Below, piece after piece: positions 1 through 10,220 of a stretch of 64,000 bases of DNA (its first letter is position 1; each line of letters starts with the position of its first letter). The stretch is from contig NZ_JABBCH010000010.1 of NCBI RefSeq assembly GCF_012952295.1, forward strand, positions 93,518 through 157,517, given 5' to 3'. The notes under the pieces were generated by a model. It did no database searches. It was not told where the DNA came from and saw only the letters and a list, made by a program, of their open reading frames with translations. The translations under genes and the position numbers were made by a program. This stretch comes from Crystallibacter degradans (GTDB lineage Bacteria; Actinomycetota; Actinomycetes; Actinomycetales; Micrococcaceae).

Positions 1-739
1 CGAAGAGCAGGTGCGCCTCGATGACTTCAAGCGCCTTGTTGACCATGGTGGCCGAATTTGTCGTCACCATCCGGCCCATGTCCCAGGTGGGGTGCGCCAG
101 TGCCTGCTGCGGGGTCACGGCGCCCAGTTCCGCGCGGGTCCTGCCGCGGAACGGCCCGCCGGACGCGGTGACGATCAGCCGGTCCACTTCGGCCGCTGAG
201 CCGGAGCGCAGCGCCTGGACCAGGGCGGAGTGCTCAGAATCCACCGGAACCAGCTGGCCGGGCTTCGCGGCCCGTTTGACCAGCTCGCCCCCGGCGATAA
301 GGGACTCCTTGTTCGCCAGCGCCAGCAGATGGCCGGCTTCGAGCGCCGCCAGGGTCGGCACCAGGCCGATCGAGCCGGTAATGCCATTGAGTACGACGTC
401 GGCGTTCGGCCAGGCGGCGATGCTCGCCGACGCGTCGTGGCCGGCAAAAAGTTCGGGCTCGTAGCCGCAGATGCCCGCGTCCGCGGCAGCTGCCTTGATC
501 GCCGTAGCCAGGTCCTCCCGCGTTCCGCTGGCAATGCCGACCGCCTCCGCCCGGGTGTGGACTGCCTGCCGGGCTACCAGCTCCAGATTGCCGCCGCCGG
601 CAGCAAGGGCTGTCACTTCGAACCGGTCCGGGGCGCCGTCGATCACATCGATGCCTTGGGTTCCGATGGAACCGGTGGACCCCAGCAGCACTACTTTCCG
701 TGGCCGGCCGGCTGCCTCTGGGTCGCTAAGAAAATCCAT
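1..739 (-). CDS. dxr: 1-deoxy-D-xylulose 5-phosphate reductoisomerase, 5' part (runs off the window)
   Basis: Second enzyme of the MEP isoprenoid pathway: NADPH-dependent rearrangement and reduction of DXP to 2-C-methyl-D-erythritol 4-phosphate in the cytosol. The frame is open from an ATG at 739 to the window edge (about 246 residues). It shows the NADPH loop GSTGSIG at residues 20-26, NKES at 143-146, the metal/substrate segment VDSEHSA at 166-172, TASGGPF at 191-197 and HPTWDMG at about 216-222, all typical of Dxr and in the right order. The C-terminal third is missing only because the window ends. In many actinobacteria dxr lies close to cdsA; here cdsA is 22 kb away on the same strand. 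Confidence 0.95.
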   Translation of the reverse strand, partial: MDFLSDPEAAGRPRKVVLLGSTGSIGTQGIDVIDGAPDRFEVTALAAGGGNLELVARQAVHTRAEAVGIASGTREDLATAIKAAAADAGICGYEPELFAGHDASASIAAWPNADVVLNGITGSIGLVPTLAALEAGHLLALANKESLIAGGELVKRAAKPGQLVPVDSEHSALVQALRSGSAAEVDRLIVTASGGPFRGRTRAELGAVTPQQALAHPTWDMGRMVTTNSATMVNKALEVIEAHLLF

Positions 740-862
740 ATCTTCCAGTATCCCGCACCCAACCCCGGCCAGCGGCACCCGGAGAGACACAACGACCGGT
801 GGGAGTTCATCGCACCGGTCGTTCGGAGTGTTCTGGCTAGGCTCAGCAGCTGGCCTCCACAG

Positions 863-1528
863 TTAGGCGAAGGCGGCTACTGCTTCCTTGACCGGAACAT
901 CTCCGGAGATCAGGTTGAGGAGCTGGCGCTCACCGGCACCCGTGTGCAGCAATTCCGCCAACCCGGCGGCAACATCCGCCCGCGGCACGGGACCGCGCTC
1001 CTCCACCAGGTCCAGGCGGACGATGCCGCTGCCGGCGTCGTCGGTCAATTGGCCGGGACGGACAATGGTCCACTTCAGGTCGCGGGTTTTGAGGTCCTCT
1101 TCGGCTGCCAGCTTGGCCCGCAGGTAGGCGACGAAGACCTCGTCCATGCCCTCCGGTGTAGCGCCGTCGCGGACGAGATCGTTGCCCATCGAGGAAATCT
1201 GGATAAAGCGCTCGACACCGGCTGCCTCGGCGGCATCCGCCAGCAGCACGGCGGCGCCCAGGTCCACCGTTTCCTTCCGTTCGACCCCGCTGCCCGGCCC
1301 GGCACCTGCTGCGAAGACCGCCGCATCGGCGCCCTTCAGGATTTTTGCGACCTCGTCCACCGAGGCGCTCTCCAGATCCACCACCTCGGGGATGGCACCG
1401 TCCACCATCAGGTTGGCGCTCTGCTCCGGTTTGCGGATCAGACCAACCACCTCATGCCGGCCCGCGGCCAGGATCCTGGTCAGTTCGCGTGCGATTTTTC
1501 CATGTCCACCTGCAATAACTATGCGCAT
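863..1528 (-). CDS. NAD(P)-binding SDR-like protein (atypical SDR / NmrA type)
   Basis: A 221-residue Rossmann-fold protein. From the ATG at 1528 it begins MRIVIAGGHGKIA, with the dinucleotide-binding glycines close to the N-terminus, and carries ISSMG in the position of an SDR active-site strand. The length and the lack of a clear YxxxK suit the atypical SDR5/NmrA-like group (YhfK/YwnB type), which includes flavin reductases and redox sensors. A GTG five codons upstream (1543) is an alternative start; neither start has a strong ribosome-binding site. It lies 45 bp downstream of the leucine operon on the same strand and may be read through from it, but nothing shows a metabolic link. The substrate is unknown. 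Confidence 0.8.
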   Translation of the reverse strand: MRIVIAGGHGKIARELTRILAAGRHEVVGLIRKPEQSANLMVDGAIPEVVDLESASVDEVAKILKGADAAVFAAGAGPGSGVERKETVDLGAAVLLADAAEAAGVERFIQISSMGNDLVRDGATPEGMDEVFVAYLRAKLAAEEDLKTRDLKWTIVRPGQLTDDAGSGIVRLDLVEERGPVPRADVAAGLAELLHTGAGERQLLNLISGDVPVKEAVAAFA

Positions 1529-1588
1529 GACCGGTGCAACCACACTTCAGTGCAGGCTATTCCAACCCGTCCGATGCCAGCCCGCCAT

Positions 1589-2398
1589 TCAGCCTGCCAG
1601 CCCGGCCCGGCGCAGCGTCTGCTCGGCGTGCTTGATCAGCGGGCCGTCAACCATCTTCCCGCGGAAACGGAACACACCCGGTTCCGTCCGGGCGGCCTCC
1701 AGTAGCGCCGCGGCATCGGCAACGGCGGCCTCGGATGGGAGGTAGGCGGCGCGGATGACCGGTATCTGGCTCGGATGGATCACGGCCTTGGCACCGAATC
1801 CGCAGGCCACGGTGTCGTCGGCCTCGGCAGCCAGGCCGTCCAGATCCGGAATATCCACATAAACCGAATCGATGGCCGTCTTGCCGTAGGCAGCGGCCGC
1901 CAGCAGTACCTGCGAGCGCGCCTGCCGTGCGACGTCCCGATAGGTCCCGCCGGCGTTGCGGCTGGAGGTCCCGCCGAGCGAGGCAAGCAGGTCTTCCGCC
2001 CCCCACATCAGCGCAACGACGTTCCCGGTGCGCGCGATGTCAGGGGCGGAGAGGACGCCCAGCGCCGTCTCGCACAGCGCCACGACGTCGTACCCGCCCA
2101 GCCCGGCAATGGCGTCCGCATTCTCGGATTTGGCCAGCATGATGGTGGTGTAGCCGGTACGCTGCAGCGCCGCCATGTCCAGGGAGTGGTCTTCGGTTCC
2201 GAGCGGGTTGACGCGCACGATGGTCCGCCCCGGATCCAGCGGGTTGTCGATCACGGCTTGCCGGGCCTGCGCCCGGTCCGCCGGCGCTACGGCGTCCTCC
2301 AGGTCCAGGATGACCGCGTCCGCACGGTCCGCCGCCTTGGCATAACGCTCGGGCCGGTCCGCGGGACAGAACAGGATGGCCGGGCCCATGGCAAACAT
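1589..2398 (-). CDS. CitE-like CoA-ester lyase, probable (R)-HMG-CoA / citramalyl-CoA lyase
   Basis: HpcH/HpaI-CitE family, 269 residues. Visible motifs are DLEDAV near residue 36, RVNP near 70, CET, GAEDL and GFGAKAVIHPSQI. The start at 2398 overlaps the stop of the MaoC gene (TGATG), so the two are translationally coupled. The gene order matches M. tuberculosis Rv2499c-Rv2498c. Rv2498c has been described as a bifunctional (R)-3-hydroxy-3-methylglutaryl-CoA and (S)-citramalyl-CoA lyase in leucine and itaconate breakdown. The same role is inferred here: cleavage to acetoacetate (or pyruvate) plus acetyl-CoA as the last carbon-skeleton step. No classical HMG-CoA lyase (liuE type) is in the window. 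A longer frame upstream of 2398 is not needed. Confidence 0.85.
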   Translation of the reverse strand: MFAMGPAILFCPADRPERYAKAADRADAVILDLEDAVAPADRAQARQAVIDNPLDPGRTIVRVNPLGTEDHSLDMAALQRTGYTTIMLAKSENADAIAGLGGYDVVALCETALGVLSAPDIARTGNVVALMWGAEDLLASLGGTSSRNAGGTYRDVARQARSQVLLAAAAYGKTAIDSVYVDIPDLDGLAAEADDTVACGFGAKAVIHPSQIPVIRAAYLPSEAAVADAAALLEAARTEPGVFRFRGKMVDGPLIKHAEQTLRRAGLAG

Positions 2399-2979
2399 CA
2401 GCCGAGCTCCTGGTTCCGGAAGCGGTTCCTGGCCTCCGGCTCGGTCTGGCTCTGCCGGTGCCCTTCTTCGGTCCACATCAGGCAGCTGCGCACCGCCGTG
2501 GCGACAATGTCCTCGTGCTGGTTGCGTCCGGTATGGCTCATGGTGACGATCCCCTGCCCGCGCCGTGAGGCCGAGAGCCGCTTGTCGGTCACGGTTGTCT
2601 CGGTGTACAGCGTGTCGCCGTGGAAGAGCGGATGCGGGAAGTTGATGTCCGTCAGTCCCAACTGGGCCACGATAGTGCCCTGGGTGAGCTGGGTGACGGA
2701 CTGCCCAACCACCGTGGCAAGCGTAAACATGGAGTTCACCAGTCGCTGCCCGAACGGCTGCGATGCGGACCAGTCCGCATCCAGGTGCAGGGCCTGGCTG
2801 TTCATGGTCATCGTGGTGAACAGGACGTTGTCCGCTTCGGTAATGGTCCGGCCCGGCCGGTGCGCGTAGACGGTACCGGGCTGGAGCTCGTCGTAGTAGA
2901 GCCCGCGCTGGGTGATGGTGGTCCGCAGGTCCTCGCCCGGCGTTCCGCTGCTTCCTGTGCCCATACTTCCGGTGCTCAT
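2398..2979 (-). CDS. MaoC-family enoyl-CoA hydratase
   Basis: A 193-residue hot-dog-fold hydratase resembling mesaconyl/itaconyl-CoA hydratases and Rv2499c of M. tuberculosis. The segment [16 protein letters not shown] near residue 45 and the [10 protein letters not shown] strand are typical of MaoC proteins. It starts inside the end of scoB (ATGA overlap at 2976-2979) and ends on the start codon of the CitE-like lyase. The inferred role is hydration of 3-methylglutaconyl-CoA (leucine) or itaconyl-CoA to the substrate of that lyase, which would replace the crotonase-type LiuC hydratase of proteobacterial liu operons. The N-terminal 15 residues are Ser/Gly-rich and probably disordered. The substrate is not proven by sequence. 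Confidence 0.85.
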   Translation of the reverse strand: MSTGSMGTGSSGTPGEDLRTTITQRGLYYDELQPGTVYAHRPGRTITEADNVLFTTMTMNSQALHLDADWSASQPFGQRLVNSMFTLATVVGQSVTQLTQGTIVAQLGLTDINFPHPLFHGDTLYTETTVTDKRLSASRRGQGIVTMSHTGRNQHEDIVATAVRSCLMWTEEGHRQSQTEPEARNRFRNQELG

Positions 2980-3629
2980 ACGTCGTCGACCTCGTGTTCT
3001 TCGATGTTCAGGTCGGCACCGGTGGCAGCCACGACCTCGTCCACGCTGACACCCGGCGCCACTTCGCGCAGCACCAGCCCGTCTTCGGTGACGTCGATGA
3101 CGGCCAGGTCGGTGATGATCCGGTCCACACAGCCCTTGCCGGTCAGCGGAAGCGAGCAGCTCTTGAGGATCTTCGGGTTGCCCTTCCGGTCCACGTGCTC
3201 CATCATCACGATCAGCCGCTTGGCGCCGAAGACCAGGTCCATGGCTCCGCCCATGCCCTTAACCATCTTGCCCGGCACCATCCAGTTGGCCAGGTCCCCG
3301 TTTTCGGCCACTTCCATCGCCCCGAGGACCGCCACGTCCACGTGTCCGCCGCGGACCATGCCGAAAGAGGTCGACGAGTCGAAGATCGCCGCGCCCCGGT
3401 TGAGCGTGACCGTTTCCTTGCCGGCATTGATCAGGTCCGGGTCGAGGTTTTCCTCCGTGGGATAGGGCCCGACGCCGAGGATTCCGTTCTCGGAGTGCAG
3501 CACCACCTCCACATCGTCCGGAATGTAGTTAGGGATCAGGGTAGGCATCCCGATGCCAAGGTTCACGTACTGGCCGTTGCGCAGCTCCTTGGCTACGCGG
3601 GCGGCGAGTTCGGTGCGCGTCAGTGCCAT
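2976..3629 (-). CDS. scoB: 3-oxoacid CoA-transferase subunit B
   Basis: Beta subunit (217 residues) of a heterodimeric succinyl-CoA:3-oxoacid CoA-transferase. It carries [11 protein letters not shown] near residue 25 and the SENGILG motif at residues 46-52, whose glutamate (E47) is the expected catalytic residue forming the CoA thioester. It follows scoA by 2 bp and overlaps the MaoC gene by 4 bp. In this operon it would activate acetoacetate released by HMG-CoA cleavage, making acetoacetyl-CoA for thiolysis. The gene order sco-MaoC-CitE suggests it could also activate itaconate; sequence alone cannot tell these apart. Confidence 0.93.
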   Translation of the reverse strand: MALTRTELAARVAKELRNGQYVNLGIGMPTLIPNYIPDDVEVVLHSENGILGVGPYPTEENLDPDLINAGKETVTLNRGAAIFDSSTSFGMVRGGHVDVAVLGAMEVAENGDLANWMVPGKMVKGMGGAMDLVFGAKRLIVMMEHVDRKGNPKILKSCSLPLTGKGCVDRIITDLAVIDVTEDGLVLREVAPGVSVDEVVAATGADLNIEEHEVDDV

Positions 3630-3631
3630 CG

Positions 3632-4402
3632 TCAGTTCCCCTTCCCCGCGCCGGCCTCGGTGACCGTACGCTTCTCGATCCGTTTCTCCACGTCGCCGGC
3701 CACCACCACGCGCTGGACGAAGATGCCCGGCGTGTGGATGTGCTGCGGATCCAGCTCGCCCGGTTCAACCAGTTCCTCCACCTCGGCGATCGTGACCTTG
3801 CCTGCCATGGCCGCCAGCGGATTGAAGTTCATCGCGGTCACGTGGTAAATCAGGTTGCCCAGCCGGTCGCCCTTCCACGCATGCACCAGCCCGAAGTCGG
3901 GCCGCAGCGACTCTTCAAGCACGTAGTCCGCGCCGCCAAAGCTGCGCACCTCCTTAGGTGCCGATGCAATCGCAACGTTCCCCTCGGCGTCGTACTTTTG
4001 CGGCAGTCCCCCTTCGCTGACCTGCGTGCCGACGCCCGCCGTCGTATAGAAGGCCGGAATGCCGGCACCGCCGGCGCGAAGTTTCTCGGCCAGCGTGCCC
4101 TGCGGGGTCAGCTCCACCTCGAGTTCGCCGGCCAAATACTGCCGGGCGAACTCCTTGTTCTCGCCCACGTAGGAGCTGATGGTCCGCCGGATCCTGCCGT
4201 CTGCCAGCAGCACGCCCAGGCCCCAATCGTCCACGCCGCAGTTGTTGCTGATGGTTTCCAGGTCCTTGGTGCCGCGATCGTGGAGGGCCTGGATCAGGGT
4301 CACCGGGATGCCGCACAGGCCGAAACCTCCCACGGCCAGCGAGGCCCCGTCCTGGATATCGGCCACGGCCTCCGCCGCGCTGCCTACAACCTTGTTAATC
4401 AC
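3632..4402 (-). CDS. scoA: 3-oxoacid CoA-transferase subunit A
   Basis: Alpha subunit (256 residues) of the CoA-transferase, with the CoA-binding GGFGLCGIP motif at about residues 25-33 and the NNCG and YVGENKEF segments typical of the family. It is 2 bp upstream of scoB and 39 bp downstream of the acyl-CoA dehydrogenase gene. It works with ScoB to move CoA between succinyl-CoA and acetoacetate in the cytosol. The ATG at 4402 fits the usual N-terminus of the family ([13 protein letters not shown]). Confidence 0.93.
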   Translation of the reverse strand: MINKVVGSAAEAVADIQDGASLAVGGFGLCGIPVTLIQALHDRGTKDLETISNNCGVDDWGLGVLLADGRIRRTISSYVGENKEFARQYLAGELEVELTPQGTLAEKLRAGGAGIPAFYTTAGVGTQVSEGGLPQKYDAEGNVAIASAPKEVRSFGGADYVLEESLRPDFGLVHAWKGDRLGNLIYHVTAMNFNPLAAMAGKVTIAEVEELVEPGELDPQHIHTPGIFVQRVVVAGDVEKRIEKRTVTEAGAGKGN

Positions 4403-4441
4403 GTTGTCCCTAGCCTTCCGTCGATCGTGGCCGGTGCGCGG

Positions 4442-5617
4442 TCAGAGCCCGAGTTCGCGGGCGATGAGCATCAGCTGCACTTCGGTGGTTCCTTCGCCGA
4501 CTTCGAGGATCTTCGAATCCCGGTAATGCCGTGCCACCCGGAACTCGTTGATGAACCCGAATCCGCCGAAGATCTGCGTGGCGTCGCGGGCGTTGTCCAT
4601 GGCCGCTTCGCCTGCCACCATCTTTGCAATAGCGGAGTGGGTTTTGAAGGGCTTGCCCGCAAGCATCCTGGCCGCGGCGTCATAGTAGGTTAGCCGGGCG
4701 GTGTGCGCGCGGGCCTGCATGCGGGCGATCTTGAACTGGATCGCTTGGAAGGACCCAATGTTGGTCCCGAAGGCCTGCCGGTCCTTGGCGTACCGCACCG
4801 ATTCGTCCACGCAACCCTGCGCGGCTCCGGTGGCGAGCGCAGCGATGGCGATGCGGCCCTCGTCCAGGATCTGCAGGAAGTTGGCGTAGCCCCGGCCGCG
4901 TTCCCCCAGCAAGTTGGCTTCCGGCACGTGCACGTCCTTCAACGTGAGCGGATGCGTGTCCGAAGCGTTCCAGCCGACCTTGTTGTAGGCCTTCTCCGCG
5001 GTGAAGCCCGGGGTGTCGGTGGGCACCAGGATGGTGGAGATCTCTTTCTTGGTGCTCCCGTCCTCCCGCTCCGAGGTGCCCGTGACCGCCGTGACGGTGA
5101 CCAGCTTCGTGATGTCCGTGCCGGAGTTGGTGATGAACTCTTTGTTGCCGTTGATGACCCACTCGTTCCCTTGGCCACCCTCCACCAGCTGGGCCCGGGT
5201 CTTGGTGCCGCCGGCGTCCGATCCGGCCTCGGGTTCCGTCAGGCCGAAGCCGGCGAGCGCCTGGCCGCTGGCGAGCATGGGCAGCCACGCGGCCTTTTGC
5301 TCCTCCGTGCCGAAGCGGTAGATCGGCATCGCGCCCAGCGAGACGCCTGCTTCCAGGGTGATGGCCACCGACTGGTCCACCCGGCCCAGCTGCTCCAAGG
5401 CCAGCGCCAGCGCAAAGTAGTCCCCGCCCATGCCGCCGTATTCCTCCGGGAAGGGCAGCCCGAAGAGGCCCATTTCGCCCATCTGTTTGACCACGTCGTA
5501 GGGGAAGGTGTGGTCCTCGTCGTGTTTGGCGGACACCGGGGCCACCACTTGGTCGGCGAAGTCCCGGACGGCATCCACCAGGTCCTGGTGGTCCTCGCTG
5601 AGGGAAAAATCAGGCAT
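4442..5617 (-). CDS. Acyl-CoA dehydrogenase (FadE19-like; isovaleryl-CoA or related short branched acyl-CoA)
   Basis: FAD enzyme of 391 residues. The FAD/substrate segment [22 protein letters not shown]-like [19 protein letters not shown] and the C-terminal VGEGTTEVQ identify the acyl-CoA dehydrogenase family. The ATG at 5617 gives the usual N-terminus [11 protein letters not shown] and overlaps the biotin-carboxylase stop by 8 bp; the longer frame to 5686 lies inside that gene. Position between the carboxylase and CoA-transferase genes matches FadE19 (Rv2500c) of M. tuberculosis, so the likely reaction is isovaleryl-CoA (or 2-methylbutyryl/isobutyryl-CoA) to the 2,3-unsaturated CoA ester feeding the carboxylase. 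Confidence 0.9.
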   Translation of the reverse strand: MPDFSLSEDHQDLVDAVRDFADQVVAPVSAKHDEDHTFPYDVVKQMGEMGLFGLPFPEEYGGMGGDYFALALALEQLGRVDQSVAITLEAGVSLGAMPIYRFGTEEQKAAWLPMLASGQALAGFGLTEPEAGSDAGGTKTRAQLVEGGQGNEWVINGNKEFITNSGTDITKLVTVTAVTGTSEREDGSTKKEISTILVPTDTPGFTAEKAYNKVGWNASDTHPLTLKDVHVPEANLLGERGRGYANFLQILDEGRIAIAALATGAAQGCVDESVRYAKDRQAFGTNIGSFQAIQFKIARMQARAHTARLTYYDAAARMLAGKPFKTHSAIAKMVAGEAAMDNARDATQIFGGFGFINEFRVARHYRDSKILEVGEGTTEVQLMLIARELGL

Positions 5618-7754
5618 GCTCGGCTTCCTTCTGTTCCGTTGTTTCCGCCCCGCCGGCAGGATCTGCTGCGACGACGACGGCGACAATCTGGCCGGCTTTG
5701 ACCAGATCGCCGGGTTTGAGATGGATACTTACTTCTCCGGCCACGGCCGCGGTGAGCTGGTGCTCCATTTTCATGGCCTCCACGGTCAGCACGGTCTGCC
5801 CGGCCTCGACGTGCTCCCCGTTGCTCACGGCGACCGCGGTCACGGTGCCCGGCATCGGCGAGCGCACCTCAGGTGACAGCTCGCCCTCCTCGCGGTGGAT
5901 CCGCTCCAGCGCCTCGGCCAACCGGCGCTTCCGGTCCCGCACCGTCAGCCCGACGCAGAACCCGGCGTCGGCGATCCAGATGGTCCCGGTGCTCAGGTCG
6001 ACGGCATGGCGAAAGGGCTTCCGCACCCCATTGACGACGGCGGCTCCCGCCTCTTGCTCAAGGCTCACCGTAAAGCTGCTGCCGGCTACTTCCGCGCGGA
6101 AGACTGCCTGGCTGCCCGTGCTCCCGGGACTTAGACGGGTCAGCGCAACCTCGCGAGGTTCCCCATGGGGCATGGCGAAACTGACCACCGTGGGCACGGC
6201 GCTGCCCACCCGCCAGCCATCGCCGGCCGCCCAAGGGGAATCAGCCCGCAGGGAATCCGGTTGCGGAGAGTCAGGGTGCGGGAAGTCGGGTATTCGGGAT
6301 TGCGGCAGCCGGGCTTCCCGTCCGCCCCGTCTGCCCTCCAGCCAGGCCACCGAAGCAGCCACGAGTTCCCCGTCGGTGACCCGGCGGAACGCCAGATGCG
6401 GCAGTTTCCGTTCGATCAACGTGGTGTCCAGGCGCCCGGCGCGCACGTCGTCGTCGTTCAGGAGCAGCCTCAGGTACTCGACGTTAGTGGGCACGCCCAG
6501 CACCACGGTCTCCCCCAGCGCCCCGTCCAGCCGGTCCAGGGCCTCCTCCCGGTCCTCGCCCCAGGCAATGACCTTGGCGAGCATCGGGTCGTAGCTGCTG
6601 GAAATTTCCAGCCCGGGCAGCAGCGAACTGTCCACCCGGATGCCGTCGCCGGATGCTTCATGCAGCCCCAGCACCGTTCCGGCCGATGGCAAAAAGTCCT
6701 GTTCCGGATTCTCCGCATAGACGCGCGCTTCCACCGCGTGACCGATGAGAACGACGTCGGACTGGGCTATCGCCAGCGGCTCACCCGCTGCCACGCGCAG
6801 CTGCCATTCGACCAGGTCCAGCCCGGTGACCAGTTCCGTGACCGGGTGCTCCACCTGCAGCCGGGTGTTCATCTCCATGAAGTAGAACTCGTCCGGGGTC
6901 TCGTCGGAAACCAGGAATTCGACTGTGCCGGCCCCGCTGTAGTCCACGCTGCGGGCGGCGTTGCAGGCGGCCTCGCCGATTCTCGCGCGGGTGGCTTCGT
7001 CCAGCAGCGGCGAGGGGGCTTCCTCGATCACCTTCTGGTGCCGGCGCTGGAGGGAGCATTCGCGTTCGCCCAGGTGGATAACGTTGCCGTGGTTGTCCGC
7101 CAGTACCTGGACCTCGATGTGGCGCGGACTGCGGATCAGCTTCTCCAGGAACAACGTGTCATCCCCGAACGCGGATGCAGCCACGCGCCGGGCGGTGGCC
7201 AGGGTGGCCGGCAGCTGGTCAGGGCCGTCCACCACGTGCATGCCCTTGCCGCCGCCTCCGGCCGAGGGTTTGATCAGCAGCGGGTAGCCCACGCCGTTGG
7301 CGGCGTTGATCAGTTGTTCATCGCTCAGCCCGGGTTCGGCCAGGCCAGGCACCACCGGCACCTGGTAGCCGGCCACGTGGTTCTTGGACCGGATCTTGTC
7401 CCCCATGACGCCGATGGCCTTCACATTCGGCCCGATGAAGGTGATGCCGGCAGTCTCCAGCGCCTCGGCAAAGGCGAGGCTTTCGCTCAGGAAGCCGTAG
7501 CCGGGGTGGACGGCCTCGGCACCGGTCTGGCGGCAGGCGGAGATGATGGCCTCGATGGTCAGGTAGCTGGCGGTAGGCGCCGCCGGGCCGATCCTGACCG
7601 CAAGGTCGGCTTCACGCACGTGCCGGGCACCGGCGTCGGCGTCGGAATAGACCGCGACCGTGCGGATGCCCAGCCGGCGGCAGGTGCGGATCACCCGGCA
7701 GGCAATTTCCCCGCGGTTGGCGATCAGTACCGTAGTGAAGAGCTGTTCGGGCAT
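5610..7754 (-). CDS. accA1: Acyl-CoA carboxylase biotin carboxylase/BCCP subunit (methylcrotonyl-CoA carboxylase alpha-like)
   Basis: A 714-residue fusion of an N-terminal biotin carboxylase (start [29 protein letters not shown] near residue 75; the ATP-grasp [10 protein letters not shown] loop; [15 protein letters not shown]) with a C-terminal biotinyl domain holding EAMKMEHQL, lysine near residue 660. It starts at the ATG at 7754, 5 bp after the carboxyltransferase stop; the longer upstream frame lies in that gene. It carboxylates biotin using ATP and bicarbonate for 3-methylcrotonyl-CoA carboxylation. Residues around 480-515 form an unusual Pro/Ser/Asp-rich linker with PDS repeats before the BCCP-side region. 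The symbol follows M. tuberculosis AccA1. Confidence 0.93.
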   Translation of the reverse strand: MPEQLFTTVLIANRGEIACRVIRTCRRLGIRTVAVYSDADAGARHVREADLAVRIGPAAPTASYLTIEAIISACRQTGAEAVHPGYGFLSESLAFAEALETAGITFIGPNVKAIGVMGDKIRSKNHVAGYQVPVVPGLAEPGLSDEQLINAANGVGYPLLIKPSAGGGGKGMHVVDGPDQLPATLATARRVAASAFGDDTLFLEKLIRSPRHIEVQVLADNHGNVIHLGERECSLQRRHQKVIEEAPSPLLDEATRARIGEAACNAARSVDYSGAGTVEFLVSDETPDEFYFMEMNTRLQVEHPVTELVTGLDLVEWQLRVAAGEPLAIAQSDVVLIGHAVEARVYAENPEQDFLPSAGTVLGLHEASGDGIRVDSSLLPGLEISSSYDPMLAKVIAWGEDREEALDRLDGALGETVVLGVPTNVEYLRLLLNDDDVRAGRLDTTLIERKLPHLAFRRVTDGELVAASVAWLEGRRGGREARLPQSRIPDFPHPDSPQPDSLRADSPWAAGDGWRVGSAVPTVVSFAMPHGEPREVALTRLSPGSTGSQAVFRAEVAGSSFTVSLEQEAGAAVVNGVRKPFRHAVDLSTGTIWIADAGFCVGLTVRDRKRRLAEALERIHREEGELSPEVRSPMPGTVTAVAVSNGEHVEAGQTVLTVEAMKMEHQLTAAVAGEVSIHLKPGDLVKAGQIVAVVVAADPAGGAETTEQKEAEHA

Positions 7755-7759
7755 GGCGC

Positions 7760-9370
7760 TCACATTCTGAACAGGCCGAAGGACGTCTCCGGCAGCGGCT
7801 GGCGGGCGCAGACATCGAGCGCGAGGCCAAGGACCCGGCGGGTGTCCGCCGGGTCGATGATCCCGTCGTCCCAGAGCCTGGCGGTGGAATAGTACGGGTT
7901 GCCCTGCGCCTCGTACTGCTCGCGGATGGGCGCCTTGAAGGCTTCCTCCTCCTCGGCCGGCCATTCGCCGCCCGCGGCTTCGATCTGGTCGCGCTTCACC
8001 GTGGACAGCACCGACGAGGCCTGGTTGCCGCCCATCACCGAGATCCGGCTGGCCGGCCACATCCAGAGGAAGCGCGGCGAGTAGGCGCGCCCGCACATCG
8101 AATAGTTGCCCGCGCCGAACGATCCGCCGATGATGACGGTCAGTTTGGGTACCCGGGTGGTGGCGACAGCGGTGACCATCTTGGCGCCGTGTTTGGCGAT
8201 GCCGCCGGCTTCGTAGTCGCGTCCGACCATGAACCCGGAGAGGTTCTGCAGGAAGACCAGCGGGATGCCGCGCTGGTCGCAGAGCTCAATGAAGTGGGCG
8301 CCCTTGAGCGCGGACTCGCTGAAGAGCACGCCGTTGTTGGCCACGATCCCGACCTGGTGTCCGTGGATTCGGGCGAAGCCGGTGACCAGCGTGGCGCCGT
8401 ACTCCCGCTTGAACTCGTGGAACAGGCTCCCGTCGACCACCCGGGCGATCACCTCCCGCACGTCGTAGGAAGCGTTTACATCCGTGGGCACCGATCCATA
8501 GAGTTCCGTTGGATCTGCCGACGGCGGTTCCCCGGCCGCTATCTCCCAGGCCGGCTCGACTACGGGCAGCGTGGAGACGATGTCGCGGACGATTTCCAGG
8601 GCGTGCTGGTCGGTTTCGGCCAAGTGGTCGGTCACGCCGGAGATCTTGGCGTGGACGTCGCCGCCGCCGAGGTCCTCGGCGCTGACCACTTCGCCGATGG
8701 CAGCCTTCACCAGCGGCGGACCGCCCAGGAAGATGGTGCCCTGGTTGCGCACGATGACCGTTTCATCGCTCATCGCCGGGACGTAGGCGCCGCCGGCCGT
8801 GCACGAGCCCAGGACGGCCGCGATCTGCGGGATCTTGCGCGCCGAGAGGTTGGCCTGGTTGTAGAAGATCCGGCCGAAGTGCTCGCGGTCCGGAAAGACC
8901 TCGTCCTGTTTGGGCAGGAAGGCGCCTCCGGAATCCACCAGGTAGATGCACGGCAAGTTGTTTTCCAGCGCCACTTCCTGCGCGCGCAGATGCTTCTTCA
9001 CCGTCATCGGGTAATAGGTTCCACCCTTGACCGTGGCGTCATTGGAGATCACCAGGACATGGCGCCCATGCACCAGTCCGATCCCGGTGATGATCCCGGC
9101 GCCGGGCGAATCGCCGTCGTACATTCCTTCCGCGGCCAGCGGCGAGAGTTCCAGGAAGGGGCTGCCCTCGTCCAGCAGCGCATCGACGCGATCGCGCGGT
9201 AGCAGTTTGCCGCGGCCCACATGGCGCCGGCGGGACTTTTCCGGTCCGCCAAGCGCCGCGGTCGCGAGCTTGCCGCGCAGATCCTCAACCAGTGCGCGTT
9301 GCGCCGCTTCGTTCTCCAAGTAGCCCGGGCTGGTAGTGTCCACCCGGGAAGGCAGTGTCTCCATCGACAT
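7760..9370 (-). CDS. accD1: Acyl-CoA carboxylase carboxyltransferase subunit (methylcrotonyl-CoA carboxylase beta-like)
   Basis: About 536 residues with a two-crotonase-fold carboxyltransferase layout: [15 protein letters not shown] near the N-terminus, [54 protein letters not shown] and [12 protein letters not shown]. These are closest to methylcrotonyl-CoA carboxylase beta subunits and to AccD1 (Rv2502c). It transfers the carboxyl group from biotin to the acyl-CoA. The start is uncertain: ATGs at 9394, 9370 and 9364 and a GTG at 9436 are in frame. The later ones give a family-like length and lie after a purine-rich stretch; 9370 is given. First gene of the operon, divergent from the TetR gene. 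Confidence 0.9.
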   Translation of the reverse strand: MSMETLPSRVDTTSPGYLENEAAQRALVEDLRGKLATAALGGPEKSRRRHVGRGKLLPRDRVDALLDEGSPFLELSPLAAEGMYDGDSPGAGIITGIGLVHGRHVLVISNDATVKGGTYYPMTVKKHLRAQEVALENNLPCIYLVDSGGAFLPKQDEVFPDREHFGRIFYNQANLSARKIPQIAAVLGSCTAGGAYVPAMSDETVIVRNQGTIFLGGPPLVKAAIGEVVSAEDLGGGDVHAKISGVTDHLAETDQHALEIVRDIVSTLPVVEPAWEIAAGEPPSADPTELYGSVPTDVNASYDVREVIARVVDGSLFHEFKREYGATLVTGFARIHGHQVGIVANNGVLFSESALKGAHFIELCDQRGIPLVFLQNLSGFMVGRDYEAGGIAKHGAKMVTAVATTRVPKLTVIIGGSFGAGNYSMCGRAYSPRFLWMWPASRISVMGGNQASSVLSTVKRDQIEAAGGEWPAEEEEAFKAPIREQYEAQGNPYYSTARLWDDGIIDPADTRRVLGLALDVCARQPLPETSFGLFRM

Positions 9371-9443
9371 CTTTCTTCGCGCGGTAGGTGCCATTTTCCA
9401 GTCCCGCTGCCGTTCAGCAGGCTGGTCAACGAACACGCTTTTG

Positions 9444-9459
9444 GTTAGTCTGTACTAAC
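9444..9459. promoter_or_regulatory. Operator-like palindrome 1 between accD1 and tetR
   Basis: A perfect inverted repeat, GTTAGT-CTGT-ACTAAC, lies in the divergent promoter region, just upstream of the accD1 reading frame. It shares the TTAGT half-site with the second palindrome 26 bp away (centre to centre). The arm size and position suit a TetR-family dimer, most simply the divergent regulator. Binding is inferred. Confidence 0.6.
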
Positions 9460-9468
9460 TGAAATTCA

Positions 9469-9486
9469 GGTTAGTGCGCATTAACC
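9469..9486. promoter_or_regulatory. Operator-like palindrome 2 between accD1 and tetR
   Basis: An 18-bp near-perfect inverted repeat (GGTTAGTGC / GCATTAACC, one mismatch) 38 bp upstream of the TetR start codon. It repeats the TTAGT-type half-site of palindrome 1. Two similar sites suggest the regulator controls both its own gene and the carboxylase operon. Confidence 0.55.
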
Positions 9487-9523
9487 GAATTGTCCAGCAT
9501 TCATCCGAACAGGAGGGACGTAC

Positions 9524-10186
9524 ATGTCCCCTAGCTCAGCTACCGGAGCCGGCTCACCAGCGGGTCCAGGGCCTGTGGCCAGTGCCGATACGGGCAGGGT
9601 CACCGGCCGGAGCCTGGCGAAGGCCTCGCGCCGGGCCGCGTTGCTGTCCGCCGCCGCGAAGCTGTTCGCGGAGCGCGGGTTCAACGGCGTCTCGATCGAG
9701 GACCTCGGCTCCGCCGCGGGCGTCAGCGGACCCGCTGTCTACCGGCACTTCAGCAGCAAGCATGCGGTGCTGTCCGCACTGCTGACCGGAGTGAGCCAGG
9801 ACCTGCTCGACGGCGGACAAGCCGTAGTCGAAAATTCCCCGGGTCCTGAAGAAGCCCTGCGCGGGCTGATCGAATTCCAGGTGGACTTTGCGCTGCGCAA
9901 TCCGGACGTCATCCGTGTCCACGACCGCGACCTGGACAGCCTGCCCCCGGAAGACTCACAGGCCGTGCGGGCCCTGCAGCGGGCGTACGTCGAAGTCTGG
10001 GTGGCCGTCCTTTCCCGAGTGCTCCCCGGGCAGGAGCCGGCGCGGTTGCGGGTGCGTGCCCATGCTGCCTTCGGCCTGATCAACTCCACGCCGCACATCA
10101 CCCACCGGGGCAAGCCGGTGCGGGACAAGATATGGCGGCGCAATCTGCTGGAACAAATGGCATGGGCAGCACTGAAAGCCGAGTAG
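9524..10186 (+). CDS. TetR/AcrR-family transcriptional regulator
   Basis: 220 residues. A helix-turn-helix lies at about residues 40-80 (AAKLFAERGFNGVSIEDLG, then GPAVYRHFSSKHAVL), followed by a helical ligand domain. An AGGAGGG ribosome-binding site ends 6 bp before the ATG at 9524. The first 27 residues are Ser/Gly/Pro-rich. It is divergent from accD1 and faces two palindromes in the shared promoter. The inferred role is acyl-CoA-responsive repression of the leucine/isovalerate operon, as with other TetR regulators next to acyl-CoA carboxylase operons. The effector is unknown. Confidence 0.9.
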   Translation: MSPSSATGAGSPAGPGPVASADTGRVTGRSLAKASRRAALLSAAAKLFAERGFNGVSIEDLGSAAGVSGPAVYRHFSSKHAVLSALLTGVSQDLLDGGQAVVENSPGPEEALRGLIEFQVDFALRNPDVIRVHDRDLDSLPPEDSQAVRALQRAYVEVWVAVLSRVLPGQEPARLRVRAHAAFGLINSTPHITHRGKPVRDKIWRRNLLEQMAWAALKAE

Positions 10187-10220
10187 GCTTCAATAAAGAC
10201 CCCTAGCCGAAAGGTTTGCC

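Noticed and set aside
230..1705. A 491-codon open frame on the plus strand
   Set aside because: It is antisense to dxr and the SDR gene, has no family motifs and shows composition typical of a shadow frame.
6165..7892. A 575-codon open frame on the plus strand
   Set aside because: It lies antisense to the biotin carboxylase gene, whose motifs are unambiguous on the minus strand.
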